This document shows, in pieces, positions 42,892 to 55,500 of a stretch of DNA of 64,000 nucleotides (its first letter is position 1; each line of letters begins with the position of its first letter). The position numbers and the translations under genes were made by a program. Below the pieces are notes generated by a model. That model did not search any database. It was not told where the DNA came from and saw only the letters and a program-made list of their open reading frames with translations. The DNA lies in NCBI RefSeq assembly GCF_029168945.1, contig NC_083605.1, positions 74,418,969 through 74,482,968 on the forward strand. Direction: 5' to 3'. This DNA comes from Cannabis sativa (Eukaryota; Streptophyta; Magnoliopsida; Rosales; Cannabaceae).

Positions 42892-45800
42892 ATGAACAGG
42901 TTAGTGCTTTCAATTTTTCAATTACGTTTAATTTTATGGATCTTTATTTGAGGTGGTTAATCAATTAAAGATTTTGATTGGAGAAAGTTTGGAAATTAGG
43001 AATTTTGTTAGAGGTTTTGAGATAAAATATGTTTCAATTCCATTTGCATGTGAGATGTGCCTTTTAGATGTTTGTTAGAATGTTCATACGAGATTGTGAC
43101 TAGTAATCATATGCAAGGTCCTTGATTTATGCATTTTAGTGTTGTTCGTAATTTACTAAAGTATTGTGTTGAATTTCTAAGGTCTGAATGTTATCTCACA
43201 CAGAACCAATCAAATTTTGCACCAACTGAGCCTTTATTTTCCATGTTTAGCTGAGTGATAATGGAGGTTTGCTAATGTTGATGACAGCTAGGATATAATT
43301 GTGTTTAAGTTATTGTATCCTGTATATTAGGAAATGTTTGGATTTAAGCTTCATTTTCTAAGTAAATTTCTAGCATATTAAATTTATGTTTTGACACAAA
43401 TTGCTGCTATTATCTTTCAATACTGTTATATATATATGTGTACACAATTTTTTTTTTTATATAATTTAATCATGATTTAAAAATGTTAACTTTTTCTTTT
43501 CTTCACAGTCCAATCCCATTTAGTCATATCCCAAACACAAAATTGTTTATCCAGTGTTTATTCTAGCAGTTTACCAAACATACTATTGGATACAGCATAA
43601 TCCTATCCTTACCAGTCCAATTTTGTTCATATGTACCAAACGGGCCCGTAGGATGTAGTGTTTATGGTATTTTGGGTCTATTCAATTCAAGATTTTACTC
43701 TGATTACATTGGACCAACACTTCTTTTTTCTTTTTTTGCTGTTATGTTTTTTCCTCTACCTCAATTCATATTTTCTCTGTGCAAATTTGAAACCCAGTTT
43801 TGGAGATAAATTTCGTGACATTAACATGCTCATAAATGTTTTCCAAGGTTTAATACTTCCAACTGTAACCAAACATTTTTTTCCTAGAGTGATTGGGGGC
43901 AAGCAATGCAAACTGCAAAGTTCTTATCTCCAATCATTTAGCCTTTGGGTGTTAATTTTTTTTTTATTTAGGATAAAAAAAAGTTTTTCTTTTTTGGTCT
44001 AATGGGCTAATTTTTATGTTAACAGGTTGATCACGAGAAAAGTCGTCGAAAATGTTCACAGGTTGAGAACTCCGCAAATGAGTTTCTGTACAGATGCAGG
44101 TGCTAAATTATCCAGTTCCAATGTTGGCCAGGTTAGCTATGGGACTGTCTTGATCTGATCTATTATAAAACTCTCCAATTTTTGTGCTTTGTTCTGTTTT
44201 CACCATTTTGTAGTCGTTTTTCTATGTGTAATGAATAATGGTATCTTTATTAGTCTTGAAATTGCAATGAACATAATGTGAAGTTGGGCTTTATTGATTT
44301 GCTTGAAAATACCAGGAGCATCTGAAGACGCAGGGTGTTTCAAATAAAATTCAAGAACATGATGTTGCCATTGTTGGAGGAGGAATGGTTGGGTTGGCCC
44401 TTGCTTGTTCCTTGGGTGAGTAGTCTTTCATGTAGATTTTAGTTATAGCTTCATCGGGATAATTGATGTGTACTTCCTTTTTTGTTTGGGATAAATCTAG
44501 CTTGAGTTACAATTTTTTTATATGATATATGGCTACTTTCTCATTGATAGCTTAGGCATATTAGTTTTCTCAATCATTTGTTTGTTCAACCAATGGTTTA
44601 AGTGTTCCAAGTAGGTTGTCAAGACAGTTAGGCCACCCAACCTGATTTTTTTGTGGATTAACTTTGATCTCATGATGGTGCCCCCCTTGCAATTCAAAGA
44701 GATGACTTTTGGATGAAATGCAATAGCTTCTATACAGAATATGCATTCATGTGTTTTAATATTATCTAGATTCCATTTGGTTTGATCAGCATTGGAAGAA
44801 TTTTGTGATATTGTTCTTTCATTCAATTTGTAAATGAATCTGAATATGTTTAGCCTAATAAATTATTGTGTGGGATTATGAGATAATAGCCAGATTAGTT
44901 TTGCTAATATTATTTCTTTTCATAGTAAACTTCATAACCTGTTCTAAAAACATTAAAAAAAAGACACCTTTGTAACATGCTAATTTGCTAATTTTTCATT
45001 TTCTCTAGCAAGCATGCCGTTGACGAAGCATTTGAATGTTGCCATTATTGATAGCAACCCTGCATTACTGAGTGGACTCCGTGTCAAGAAAGAGGACCCT
45101 CCTGATCCAAGGGTCAGTACAGTTACACCTGCAACTATGTCATTCTTCAAAGGTATTTACTATTAAGTATGCCATATTTATATTCTTCAGAATATCCTCA
45201 ACTCCTCTCTATCCACTTAAATATCACACGACGTGGTTTGATTAACATAGTTTTAGTGGAGCTTAGTTCACATTATAATCTAGTAACATCATCACAAAAA
45301 TTTGAAAGGTAATTGGTAATAAATATTAAGTGGTTTATTTTTTTGACATTACAATGTTATTTGATGTTTGGCTTGAACAAACAGGGTGAGCCTGAAGTTG
45401 TTTCGTTTTACCATTTTTCATGCAGTCATTTTCCAACCATTTTTGTTGTATTATGGAATTGGGTCTTCTAGTTTTGGACTTTAAAGAATATTTGTCTACT
45501 TTGCAGAGATTGGTGCTTGGAAATATGTTGAGCAGCATCGACATGCATATTTTGATAAGATGCAGGTGATTGTATTATAAATTTAACCTTTTTAATATTC
45601 TTTCTTGCTTGTGAAGAATGTTAAAAAGTATTGAGACCTTTTCATCTTTGCAACCTTTTCTAGGTATGGGACTATACTGGGTTAGGATATACAAAGTACA
45701 ATGCCCGAGATGCAGATAAAGAATTTCTAGGGTAAGCTCAAAACAAAAGTAGAAAAATGTCATGCTCAATTGAGAAGGATGCTAATTTTGACTTCTGATA

Positions 45801-47207
45801 CAGCTGTGTGGTGGAAAATAAAGTGCTACAGAGTTCCTTGCTGTCATGTATACAAGAGGTATTCACAACAATCTTTCCCTGTTAGCTTGTGGGATTTGAT
45901 ATTTACAATGTCAACTTATCAAAATATTACCTTTTTCAGCTGTAATGTTTAATATGGCATTATTTTTTACTTGATGCGACTTTTTAACGTTTTTAGAGCT
46001 AACAAGATTAAGCTTTAACAGAGAACAGATTTCCAGAAGACTATCTATCCATCCAGACTAACGACTTTACATCGAAACTCTTCGTCCGTGGGGGTGGGAA
46101 GCACATCGTCTGCTTTGCCAACACACGAGTGGAAGAATCCAGTGAAGCTAGATCTAACTGATGGCAGCAGCCTACGTGCGAAGTTGGTGGTAATTTCAAT
46201 ATATGTTCTTGAATTGCTCTTTATTCCTTCAATAGCATAATTTCTTATAGTATTATTTGTCATATGAGTTTATTCAAGTCATGAGACTGTGTTAGGTTGG
46301 GGCTGATGGGGCCAAGTCAAATGTTAGAGAGTTGGCTGGATTTACAACCACTGGATGGAATTACTCACAGAATGCAGTCATCTGTACAGTAGAACATGAT
46401 ATCGAAAATCAATGTGCATGGCAACGATTTCTACCTTCTGGACCAATTGCCCTATTGCCTATAGGTGATAACTATAGTAATATAGTTTGGACTATGAACC
46501 CCAAAGAGGCAGCTGACCGCAAAGAAATGCCCGAGAGCGAATTTTTGAAAGATGTAAATTATGCTCTGGATTATGGATTCGGCCCTCATCCTAGTTCGAC
46601 TAGGTTTGGAAACGGAGGCATTTTTTCTTGGCTTAAACCGGATGTGACATCTTCTATTACCGAGTCCTTTGAGGTTCCACCGAAAGTAATGAAGTTGGCA
46701 TCGGGAAGGATGGTGTTTCCTTTATCTTTGCGTCATGCCAATAACTATGCATCGAAGAATGTGGTTCTTATAGGTGATGCAGCACATACTGTTCACCCTT
46801 TGGCGGGTCAAGGAGTTAACATGGGTTTCGGAGACGCTCTTGCTCTTTCAAAAGTCATTGCTGAGGGAGTTGCTGTAGGAACTGACATTGGGGAGGTACA
46901 TGTTCTTCTGAGCATTTTTTCTTATCCTCTCTGCTTTCGCTTTTGCAAGATCATATCTTGTTTACATACATATATACATATTCTTTTACAGGTTTCACTG
47001 TTAAAGAAATTTGAAGGAGAGAGGAAGCTAGAAAACATTGCAATGATGGGAATCTTGGATGGTATTCAAAAGGCTTATTCAGTTGATTTTGGACCTCTTA
47101 ATGTACTGCGAGCCGCGGCATTTCATGGAGCAAACTATATTTCTCCTCTTAAGAAGAACATCATTTCATATGCCTCTGGTGAGCACAGACTCCCTATTTT
47201 CTCTTGA
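42892..47207 (+). CDS. COQ6: Ubiquinone biosynthesis monooxygenase COQ6, mitochondrial
   Basis: Ten exons read by hand: 42892-42899, 44026-44131, 44316-44415, 45009-45152, 45507-45565, 45664-45731, 45804-45858, 46022-46189, 46296-46895, 46992-47207. They sum to 507 codons plus stop without frame breaks. Exon 1 supplies only eight coding bases. The N-terminus (MNRLITRKVVENVHRLRTPQ) is basic, as expected for a mitochondrial targeting peptide. Motifs of the FAD-dependent UbiH/COQ6 hydroxylases are present: the Rossmann GxGxxG at 59-64 (GGGMVG), DG at 240-241 (VGADGAKS) and GD at 396-397 (LIGDAAHTVHP). The enzyme hydroxylates the benzoquinone ring of coenzyme Q precursors at the inner mitochondrial membrane. 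The gene looks intact. Intron 1 (1.1 kb) contains a MITE-like edge (ccaaacgggccc, 43636). Confidence 0.95.
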
Positions 47208-47466
47208 GAGATACAATGTAATTATTCAATATGAAATTGAAAAAGAAAACAAAGAAAAAGAAAAAGAAAAAGAAACAAAGAATAGGAAATGAGTGAGTAA
47301 TTTCCAATCTTGCATAACAGTTGTTCTTTTGTATATGTTTTTTCACTAAACATGCCAACTATTTGAATAAAAAAGACTAGAGTACTTTAATAGTGTTAAA
47401 ATATTGTAGTACTATATTTAAGCATGTTTCTAAAATGTGTTATATTTTAAGTAGTTTAATAATGCA

Positions 47467-47685
47467 GTCTGTGTTATTGAGGATTGTCAAAAATTACTTC
47501 ATTCGATGAGCAGTGTCTCTTTGGCTTTTGTTTATCGTCTTGCTAACAAGACAGTTCATAGTTTTATTAGAGCTTCTTGTTTTTCTCTAGATCGTTTTTT
47601 CAGGAGTAATGATTCTGCTGAGTGTTGTTATGTTGTTCTTAATAAAGTCATAAGTTTTTCCAAAAATTTCAAAACAACTTCTTAG
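47467..47685 (+). pseudogene. LINE-type RNase H relic (RVT_3 C-terminal part)
   Basis: A 73-codon open stretch, VIEDCQKLLHSM...LAFVYRLANKTVHSFIRAS, matches the style of the C-terminal RNase H domain of plant LINE ORF2 proteins (ED[CK]..LL, then SFV.R.AN..AH..AR). It has no start codon, no upstream domains, and a stop at 47683. It lies just downstream of COQ6 on the same strand and is an isolated remnant. Confidence 0.55.
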
Positions 47686-48197
47686 GCTGATGTGAATGTG
47701 CAATGTATGTACTGCACACACATGAAAATGGGTACCTTTAATTTGTCTCATCTGTCTCGCCCTTGTGTTCTTGTGCCCTTCTCGCCTCACGCTCGCTCTT
47801 TCTCATCCTTTGCTGTCGCCGATTTGCCTTCTCATCTTCTCTTTGACGCCTTCACTCTTATCTCTCCATCGCTTCTTCTCGTACTCCTGCTCTTGCTCGT
47901 TCATTTAGTCTCACCCACTCGTCCTCGCTTTAATTATAACTAAAATTGAATATTAAAAAAAAGAAAAAGAAAAATACATTGTACTCTTTACCATCCATTT
48001 TGTCTCTTATAATGGTAGTTAATATATACGCATCTTTATGCAACAGCTGAATAAGAAGTATAGCCCTCTTCACCCTCCATATCTCAATTTTGCTCAAAAA
48101 CCACATACCTACTTTAACGATTTCAAAATTCATTCATGAAGGAAATTATAACAATGTGGATGTTCGTTAAGTTTGCTGGAGTTGTTTTTTTTTTTTG
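47686..48197. other. Intergenic DNA downstream of COQ6
   Basis: No clear gene. The CT-rich segment 47750-47935 gives a small open frame (83 codons from 47692) without recognisable features; it may belong to the same decayed retroelement. Confidence 0.35.
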
Positions 48198-48597
48198 GCT
48201 AATTAAGTCTTTTGTTCTCTGAATTTTGACATGTACTAAATCATGTTTTCTGAACTTTTAAGGTCGTTAAAAATGCCCTCTGAACTATTGAGATTGTTGG
48301 ATTTAAGGACTTTTGTCCAATTTTAGTAAAAAAGCCTAACATGGATAAAAGTTTAGGGGGTATGATTTAGTATTTGTCTAAGTTCGAGAGACATGATTTG
48401 GTAGATATCAAAGTCCGGGGAGCATTGTTTAGTGCATAAACAATCACTGAAATAGTAAAAATGAATGAAATTAGACAAAAGTCCTTAAATCCAACAATCT
48501 CAATAGTTCAAGAGGTACTTTTAACGATTTTAAAAATTTAGGAGCATGATTTGGTACATATTAAAATTCAGGAGATAAAAATCCTAATAAACAAAAT
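48198..48597. mobile_element. Foldback MITE, second copy of the ALMT intron 3 family
   Basis: gacatgtactaaatcatgtt on the left and the inverted aacatgatttagtacatgtc-type sequence on the right (catgatttggtacat). The middle carries further inverted gatttaaggacttttgtcc. About 400 bp. Confidence 0.7.
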
Positions 48598-48882
48598 TTC
48601 TATTAATAAGTAAACTAGACATTTAATAATAATAGACTAACTAAACAATTTACAATAACTAAGAAAAATAATTATAATATCATTAACTAAATGACCTATA
48701 AGCAGTTTGTTGGAGCTCTTAGTATTTTAATTTTTTTTTGTGTGTACAACAATTATTTTTTTTTTTGGCACAATTATTTCATTTTATAAATAATTATTTG
48801 CTTCTCTTATTATTTTATAATAGCTTTAGCATATGAAGACAAAATGTACGAAACAAAAGATTTATGTTCCTAATAATTAAAT

Positions 48883-48934
48883 ATACTTGGTTGGTACATT
48901 CAAAAAAAAAAAAAAAAAAAAAAATACTTGGTTG
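48883..48934 (+). mobile_element. Tiny poly(A) retroposition footprint
   Basis: The 11-bp sequence atacttggttg occurs at 48883-48893 and 48924-48934; between them lie only gtacattc and about 22 A. This is the layout of a target-site duplication around a minimal poly(A)-ended insert. Confidence 0.55.
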
Positions 48935-49554
48935 ATAGTTTCTGAAAGTCAAATAATATGTGAAGTTGTTAGCTCTAAGAATTGACGTTTTTAACTAATA
49001 TACAAATATTGATTATATTAAAAAAAAAAAACTAGAATAATTTTAGATATAAAAAATATAAAAATTAAGTTGAAATTGACACTTAGACTTAAGTATGAAC
49101 TAAAGTTCTAAATATATAATTTAAATATAATTATCATTAGAAGTTAAATTTAAATATTTATGCCACAAATTACTAAAAATATTTGTACAAATATTGGTGC
49201 AAACATTAATTAATATTAAAAGCTTTTGTTCTTTCGTTGGAATAATCAAAGTTATTAAATTTTTTTTTGAAAGCATCTGAACAAATAAATCTTAATAAAT
49301 AATGATCACACTTTCTAACACTAGAAATTATTTTCAGCACACGATGATTAGAAATCTTAATCATCAAAAAGTAAAAAACAAACGACCAATTAACACCAAA
49401 CCCAAAAAGAAAAATGACAAAAAAAAGTAAAATAATAACAAATCATCATAATTAAATGTAACAAATTATTAATAACTTGATGATCACATTAATTTATTTT
49501 TATGTGATGATCATCATCGTAAAACATTAATAAATTGATCAATCATGATCATGA
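48935..49554. other. 3' flank of the dirigent gene
   Basis: AT-rich, no ORF; presumably includes the 3' UTR of the dirigent gene on the minus strand. Confidence 0.4.
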
Positions 49555-50148
<594 letters not shown>

Positions 50149-50221
50149 TTAGTATATGTTTTGGATATTTAATATAGGGAAGGAAAAATATATGCAAGCT
50201 AGGGTTTTTAATTGCATGGGG

Positions 50222-50232
50222 TATATATATAA
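50222..50232 (-). promoter_or_regulatory. TATA box of the dirigent gene
   Basis: On the minus strand ttatatatata, 74 bp before the ATG, leaving a short leader of about 40 bases. A ccatgca motif (RY-type) is just downstream. Confidence 0.6.
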
Positions 50233-50806
50233 GGTTTTGCAAGCTCATAACTTCAGATTATATATTATTATATTTGACCATTTAATTAATTATTTATTTT
50301 ATGGTAATGGATAATCGATTCATATATATATATAACATATATATACATATATTTCCTACTATATATATAGCTATAGCTTAATTTCGACTTCTTCTTTTTC
50401 TTTTACTACCTTCCCATATATCTCATCATTATTAATATTTTGTAGTGGTGCTTGACTGCATGTGGGGAAGTTTGGTTGTCGTTATTATATATAGATATAT
50501 ATTTATTTATATAGATATGGCCCATATATTTTTAAGGATACGATTTTGTCCTGTAATGTACTTTCATAGAATGTAATTCGTGGTATATTAGATGGGTCTC
50601 AGGGTACATTAGATGAGTGCCAGGGTACGTTACTATTTTATAACCTTAATTACCCCTAGATCAATTTCAGTCCTCAGATCAAATAACTCCCTCATCTAAC
50701 GGCTGCCGTATATCACGGAATACATTTTGTGAAAGTACAATCACGGGACAAAATCATGTCCCTATATTTGTAAGGATGCAATATGCATTATTGTACTTAG
50801 ATACAA
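50233..50806. other. Upstream region of the dirigent gene, with a foldback segment
   Basis: AT-rich promoter-proximal sequence. 50520-50765 contains an inverted pair (aaggatacgattttgtcctg and gacaaaatcatgtccctat) around tacattagatg-type repeats, probably another small MITE. Confidence 0.4.
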
Positions 50807-51006
50807 ATTATCACTAATTTAATAATCACAATAAGTAGTATTATAATTAAAAACACATTTAGTTACAACAAAATGTAATTTTTGTGACTAATACTTTTAG
50901 ACACAAACTTTTTAGTCACAACATAAGTATACTGATTTATAATTAATCATAATTTTTATACTTTTAGTCATAAATTTTATTGTGACTAGTAAAATTTTTT
51001 ATAGTG
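50807..51006. mobile_element. Degraded CACTA-type MITE
   Basis: Contains tagtcacaa/ttgtgacta motifs and ends ttttttatagtg, like the family member at 38398-38700. The left terminus is lost. Confidence 0.55.
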
Positions 51007-51804
51007 TATATTATACATTGTTATGTGAAGTTACATATTTTGAAGGAAATTATTAAGTTTGGTATATTTGTGTTAGGGTTCGGAGGTTGTCTTTTTCCTC
51101 TGTCCAGGGCATGTCACCTTTATTTGGGTTTCGGTGTGATTTGGTTAGGGTTTGTGATTTTGCTACTACGATTAGTGTCTCTGTGACATGATTTAATTTG
51201 AGTGTTTTAGTCTTATCCCTGTGATATAGTTTTGTTTTATTTGTTGGTTCGTCTTCTTTGTTTTTTGATGACTCGCTATCAAATCACTGTTGAAAATAAT
51301 AAGTGACCTCTACGACTAAATGGTGAGATTGTAAGTGTGGTGCAGTTACGTACTTTGCACGATAGTCAAGTGCTTAAACTACGAGATTGAATGAGCCTAG
51401 TGCAATAATGTCTTCTAAGCGGTGGATGAAACTAAATATATAAATGTTTTTAAGGTTTAACTGTAATGTTGCAATCTTTTCTATCTGGTTTAATTTTAAT
51501 TTTTTTTGTCAAACAATCTGGAAATTAGATGGCCAATCGATTAATTGATTTTTTTTTTTTTAATTCTAATCACACAATCATGTTTCCAACATGATATATG
51601 TTTCGCTTGAATTACATGTTATTATTTTAACCGATTGCTATTAATAAAATTGTATCTTTAATTTCTTTAAAAAAATATATTTTGAACAATTATAATTTTT
51701 TTTATTAATGTTGTCTTAAATATAATTAAGTATATATAATTTACCTATATTATATATATATATTTGTCTTAATTAGTATATATTATATTATTATTGATGT
51801 ATAA
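51007..51804. other. Intergenic DNA
   Basis: No gene recognised; the 60-codon frame at 51004-51186 has no features of a real protein. Confidence 0.4.
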
Positions 51805-52092
51805 TGGGGTAAATATTATTTTAGATTCCGTATTTTGTAAAAATTATTGATTGGATCTTATGTTTTGTTAAATAATAAATTAAACATTGTATTTTTTAAA
51901 ACACATGAACTAATTTTTTGTCAAAATAAAAATTAATAATAAGTTCTAAAGTTGTTATGCTTCTATACTTACGCTAGAAATTATTTTCAAGTTGATTATA
52001 TTAAAAATAAAAGTTATCGAAAATTCAATTTATTATTTTATAAAATAGATAGTTGAATCAATAACTTTTATAAAGTCTAATTATATTAACCC
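51805..52092. mobile_element. Older, truncated copy of the MITE at 52102
   Basis: ggggtaaatattattttaga...attgattggatctt...gttttgttaaataataaat follows the same order of motifs as the left half and centre of 52102-52472, more diverged and lacking a clear right end. Confidence 0.6.
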
Positions 52093-52101
52093 TATATAAT
52101 A

Positions 52102-52472
52102 GGGTAAATACTATTTTGGACCCTCTGTTTTGTAAAAGTTACCAATTGGACCCTGTGTTTTGTTAAATGATAAAATAGACCCTGTATTTTCTAAAATAGT
52201 ACAAATAGGACCCTGAATTGATTTTTTATCAAAATAAAGTTTAATTATAATCCGATCTAAAAGTGTTATGACAAAACTGTTTACATTTTTTGTATCTTTT
52301 CGTATTAAGCATTGTCTTCAAGTTGGTTGTATTAAAAAAAAGTTGTCAAAAATTAAGCTCAGGGTCTTATTTTTACTATTTTAGAAAATACAGTGTCTAT
52401 TTTGTCATTTAACAAAAGACAGGGTCCAATCTGTAACTTTTGCAAAACACAAGGTCCAAAATAGTATTTACG
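52102..52472. mobile_element. Foldback MITE with perfect 9-bp target duplication
   Basis: 371 bp. The left arm gtaaatactattttggaccc and the inverted right arm (cgtaaatactattttggacc) match over about 110 bp. The flanking duplication ctatataat is at 52093-52101 and 52473-52481. The 9-bp duplication suggests mobilisation by a Mutator-like transposase. Confidence 0.88.
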
Positions 52473-52529
52473 CTATATAATATAGTGATCTTGCTTTCTT
52501 TTTTTTTTTTTGAAAGAACACACAGTTCA

Positions 52530-55500
52530 TTAAGCGAGAAAAGTGATGGGAATCACAGGGGGATTACCCTCCCCTTGATACAAAACGACCAGATCGCTAG
52601 CAACTCTAGCTTTCTTGGCTAAACCATCCGCAACCGAATTAAAACTACGACAAATATAACAGAAATTACAAACAGTTAAGAGTTTAGACATGTTAATTAT
52701 AGAATAGAACACATTAGATAACTGCCAATCAGGACATAGACCTGAGGAAGAAAGGGCATGAACTGCCACCTTGCAATCTGAGAGAATAAGAACCTCACTC
52801 CAGCCTTGATCAATTGCCCATGAAAGAGCTAGGAAAATAGCTCTAAATTCACCTTCAAGGGCTGAATTAACCTGTTGCTTCTGGTGTCTAACAAACCAGC
52901 AGCCGTTTGCAGTGTCAACAGATACTGCTGCAATGCCCGCTTCACCTTCCACCCACGAAGCATCCGTGAAGAAAACATGCCTTACCAAACTGCTAGAAGG
53001 GAAGGTGACCCCTGCACCTGCCGAACCTCCAGAGATCTGAATATCTGCATTATGAGTACTCTTGCTGAGGCGAGGCAACGTCTGTAATTCCATAAAATCA
53101 GATTCTACCCTTGCTAACGCCACTAGGGGATTGACTGGAACATTGTTGATGTAGAAGGCATTTCGTTGATGCCATATAACCGATAGAACGCATCCCACAT
53201 AGTTGAGAAGATCAGCTCTGCTTGCATCTGAATGGGACTTTGTGAAAGAAGGCACCAAATTTTCTAACACACTTTGGATAGAATCACCATGGAACTCCCC
53301 TATCCTAATTGATTTACTTCCACCGAACCAAATGGACTTTGAGAAGCTACACTTACTGAACAAATGCATAGAATCTTCGGTAACTCCTTCACACAGATCA
53401 CACCCTTTATCTGGCAAAAAAACCAACCTGCTCTTTGTAGGGAGAGCATCATTTAAGAACCTCCAAAGCAAAACTGAAATCTTGGGATGTATACCAGCAT
53501 CCCATATCCACTTCCAGACATCTTCAATCGGATCAAACCTCCAAGATTGATCCACTTTATAGGCTGCTTTAACAGAAAATTGACCATTTGGAGAATCTTT
53601 CCAATAAACCTGATCTTGAAAGGGAAAGGGGATCCTTGGTATAGAGAGAATACGGTGTCCCAACCCATTTCCAAACACTTGCAAAACCAGTTCTTCATTC
53701 CATTCATTACCTGATGAAATATCTGCTACAGTTTTGATTGTAAATCCATTATTCCTCAAGCTACTCATAAGGTCCAAAAATTCAGGAGCTTCCATCCAGG
53801 GAATCCACGGCTGTTGCCATATATTTATAGTATCACCAGAAGCAGCAACAGAAATGGATCCCTTGAGGATTGTTGGTCGAGTATCCAGGATGCACTTCCA
53901 AAGATAAGAATCATTACTCTTGCCTTTAACTGCCCAAAAGTTCTCATAATTGCAATACTTTTTCAGCATACAGGAGACCCAAGGCTTCTTTTCTTTGGTT
54001 GCCAAACTCCACGCTAACTTAGTTAATAATGCTTTGTTGATATCTTCACATCTTCTTAAGCCCAAGCCTCCAGAATCCTTTGGTTGACATATCTTATCCC
54101 AAGCCTTTAGAGCAAGATAACGGTCCTTATCCACCTTTCCTGTCCACCAAAACTTCCTCATCAAAGCATCTAGATCTCGACAATTAGCTAAAGGAATTTT
54201 AGCAGTGGACATTGCATAGATTGGCATAGCCGAAGTTACTGATTTTATCAAGGTTAATCGGCCAGCATAAGAAATGAGTTTCATCTTCCAACCTTCCAAT
54301 TTTTTCAGCATACTTTCTCTAAGCCTCTGATAATCTTCCTTTTTCCTTCTTTTGAACACAAATGGGTTACCAAGATGCCTCTCATCACCATTAACTTGAT
54401 TAATGTTGAGAATACCGAGAATATCGCTCTTCCTTTCAATAGACATGTTCTTAGAAAAGAGAACTCCAGACTTGGATTTGCTGCAAGATTGCCCAGACCA
54501 AGATTCATAGGTGGAGAGGCAAGCCATCAACTTGTTAGCTTCATTTGAATTTGCACGAGCAAACAGAATGGTATCATCTGCGAACATCAAGTGAGAAATC
54601 GGGGTCGCTGAGTGCGCAATTTTGATGCCATGAACCTCATTCTGAGCTTCGGCTTTGGAGATGAGCTTTGAAAGAACTTCTTGGCAAAGTAAAAATAAAA
54701 AGGGGGAAAGAGGATCTCCTTGACGAAGTCCTCGTTGCGGAATCAATTTCTTAAGCGGACATCCATTAAGAAGAACCGCATAGGAAACACTAGTGACACA
54801 AGCCATCAAAAGCTTTCGACATTTCTCAGAGAATCCATTAGCCACAAGAACTTTTTCTAAGAATTTCCATTCCATTTTGTCGTAAGCTTTGTGCATATCA
54901 AGCTTTAAGGCCATAAGCCCCCCTTTACCTTTCTTATGACGAATCTTGTGAATGATTTCTTGAGTGAGAATAGAAGACTCAGCGATCCAACGCCCTGGGA
55001 TAAACGCTGACTGAAGGGGAGAAATTAGATCACACATGAAAGGTCTTAGCCTATTAGATAGAATCTTGGCTATGACTTTGTAGGAGAAATTGCAAAGGCT
55101 AATTGGACGAAATTGGTCTACACCCAGAGGAAAATCCACTTTCGGAATAAGGCAAATAAAAGTCTTGTTAAGATTAGGATCCATTTCTCCCGACAAGAAA
55201 AACTCTCTGACTGTAGCACACAAATTTGGACCAACCACTTCCCAGTATTTGCGGAAGAAACAACCCGAAAACCCATCCGGACCTGGGGCCTTGAGAGGAT
55301 GAAGGCAGAAAACCACCTCCTTAATTTCCACATCTGTAGGCACTCTAGCAATGATGTCATTTGCATTATCATCAATCCTATTGGCAAACAGATTAATAAA
55401 TAATTCCTCCTCAATGCACGGCTGAGAGGAAGTATACAGCTCATGGAAATAATTATTAATGATGCCCCCTATGATCCTCTTCTCTTTCCAAATTCTCCCT

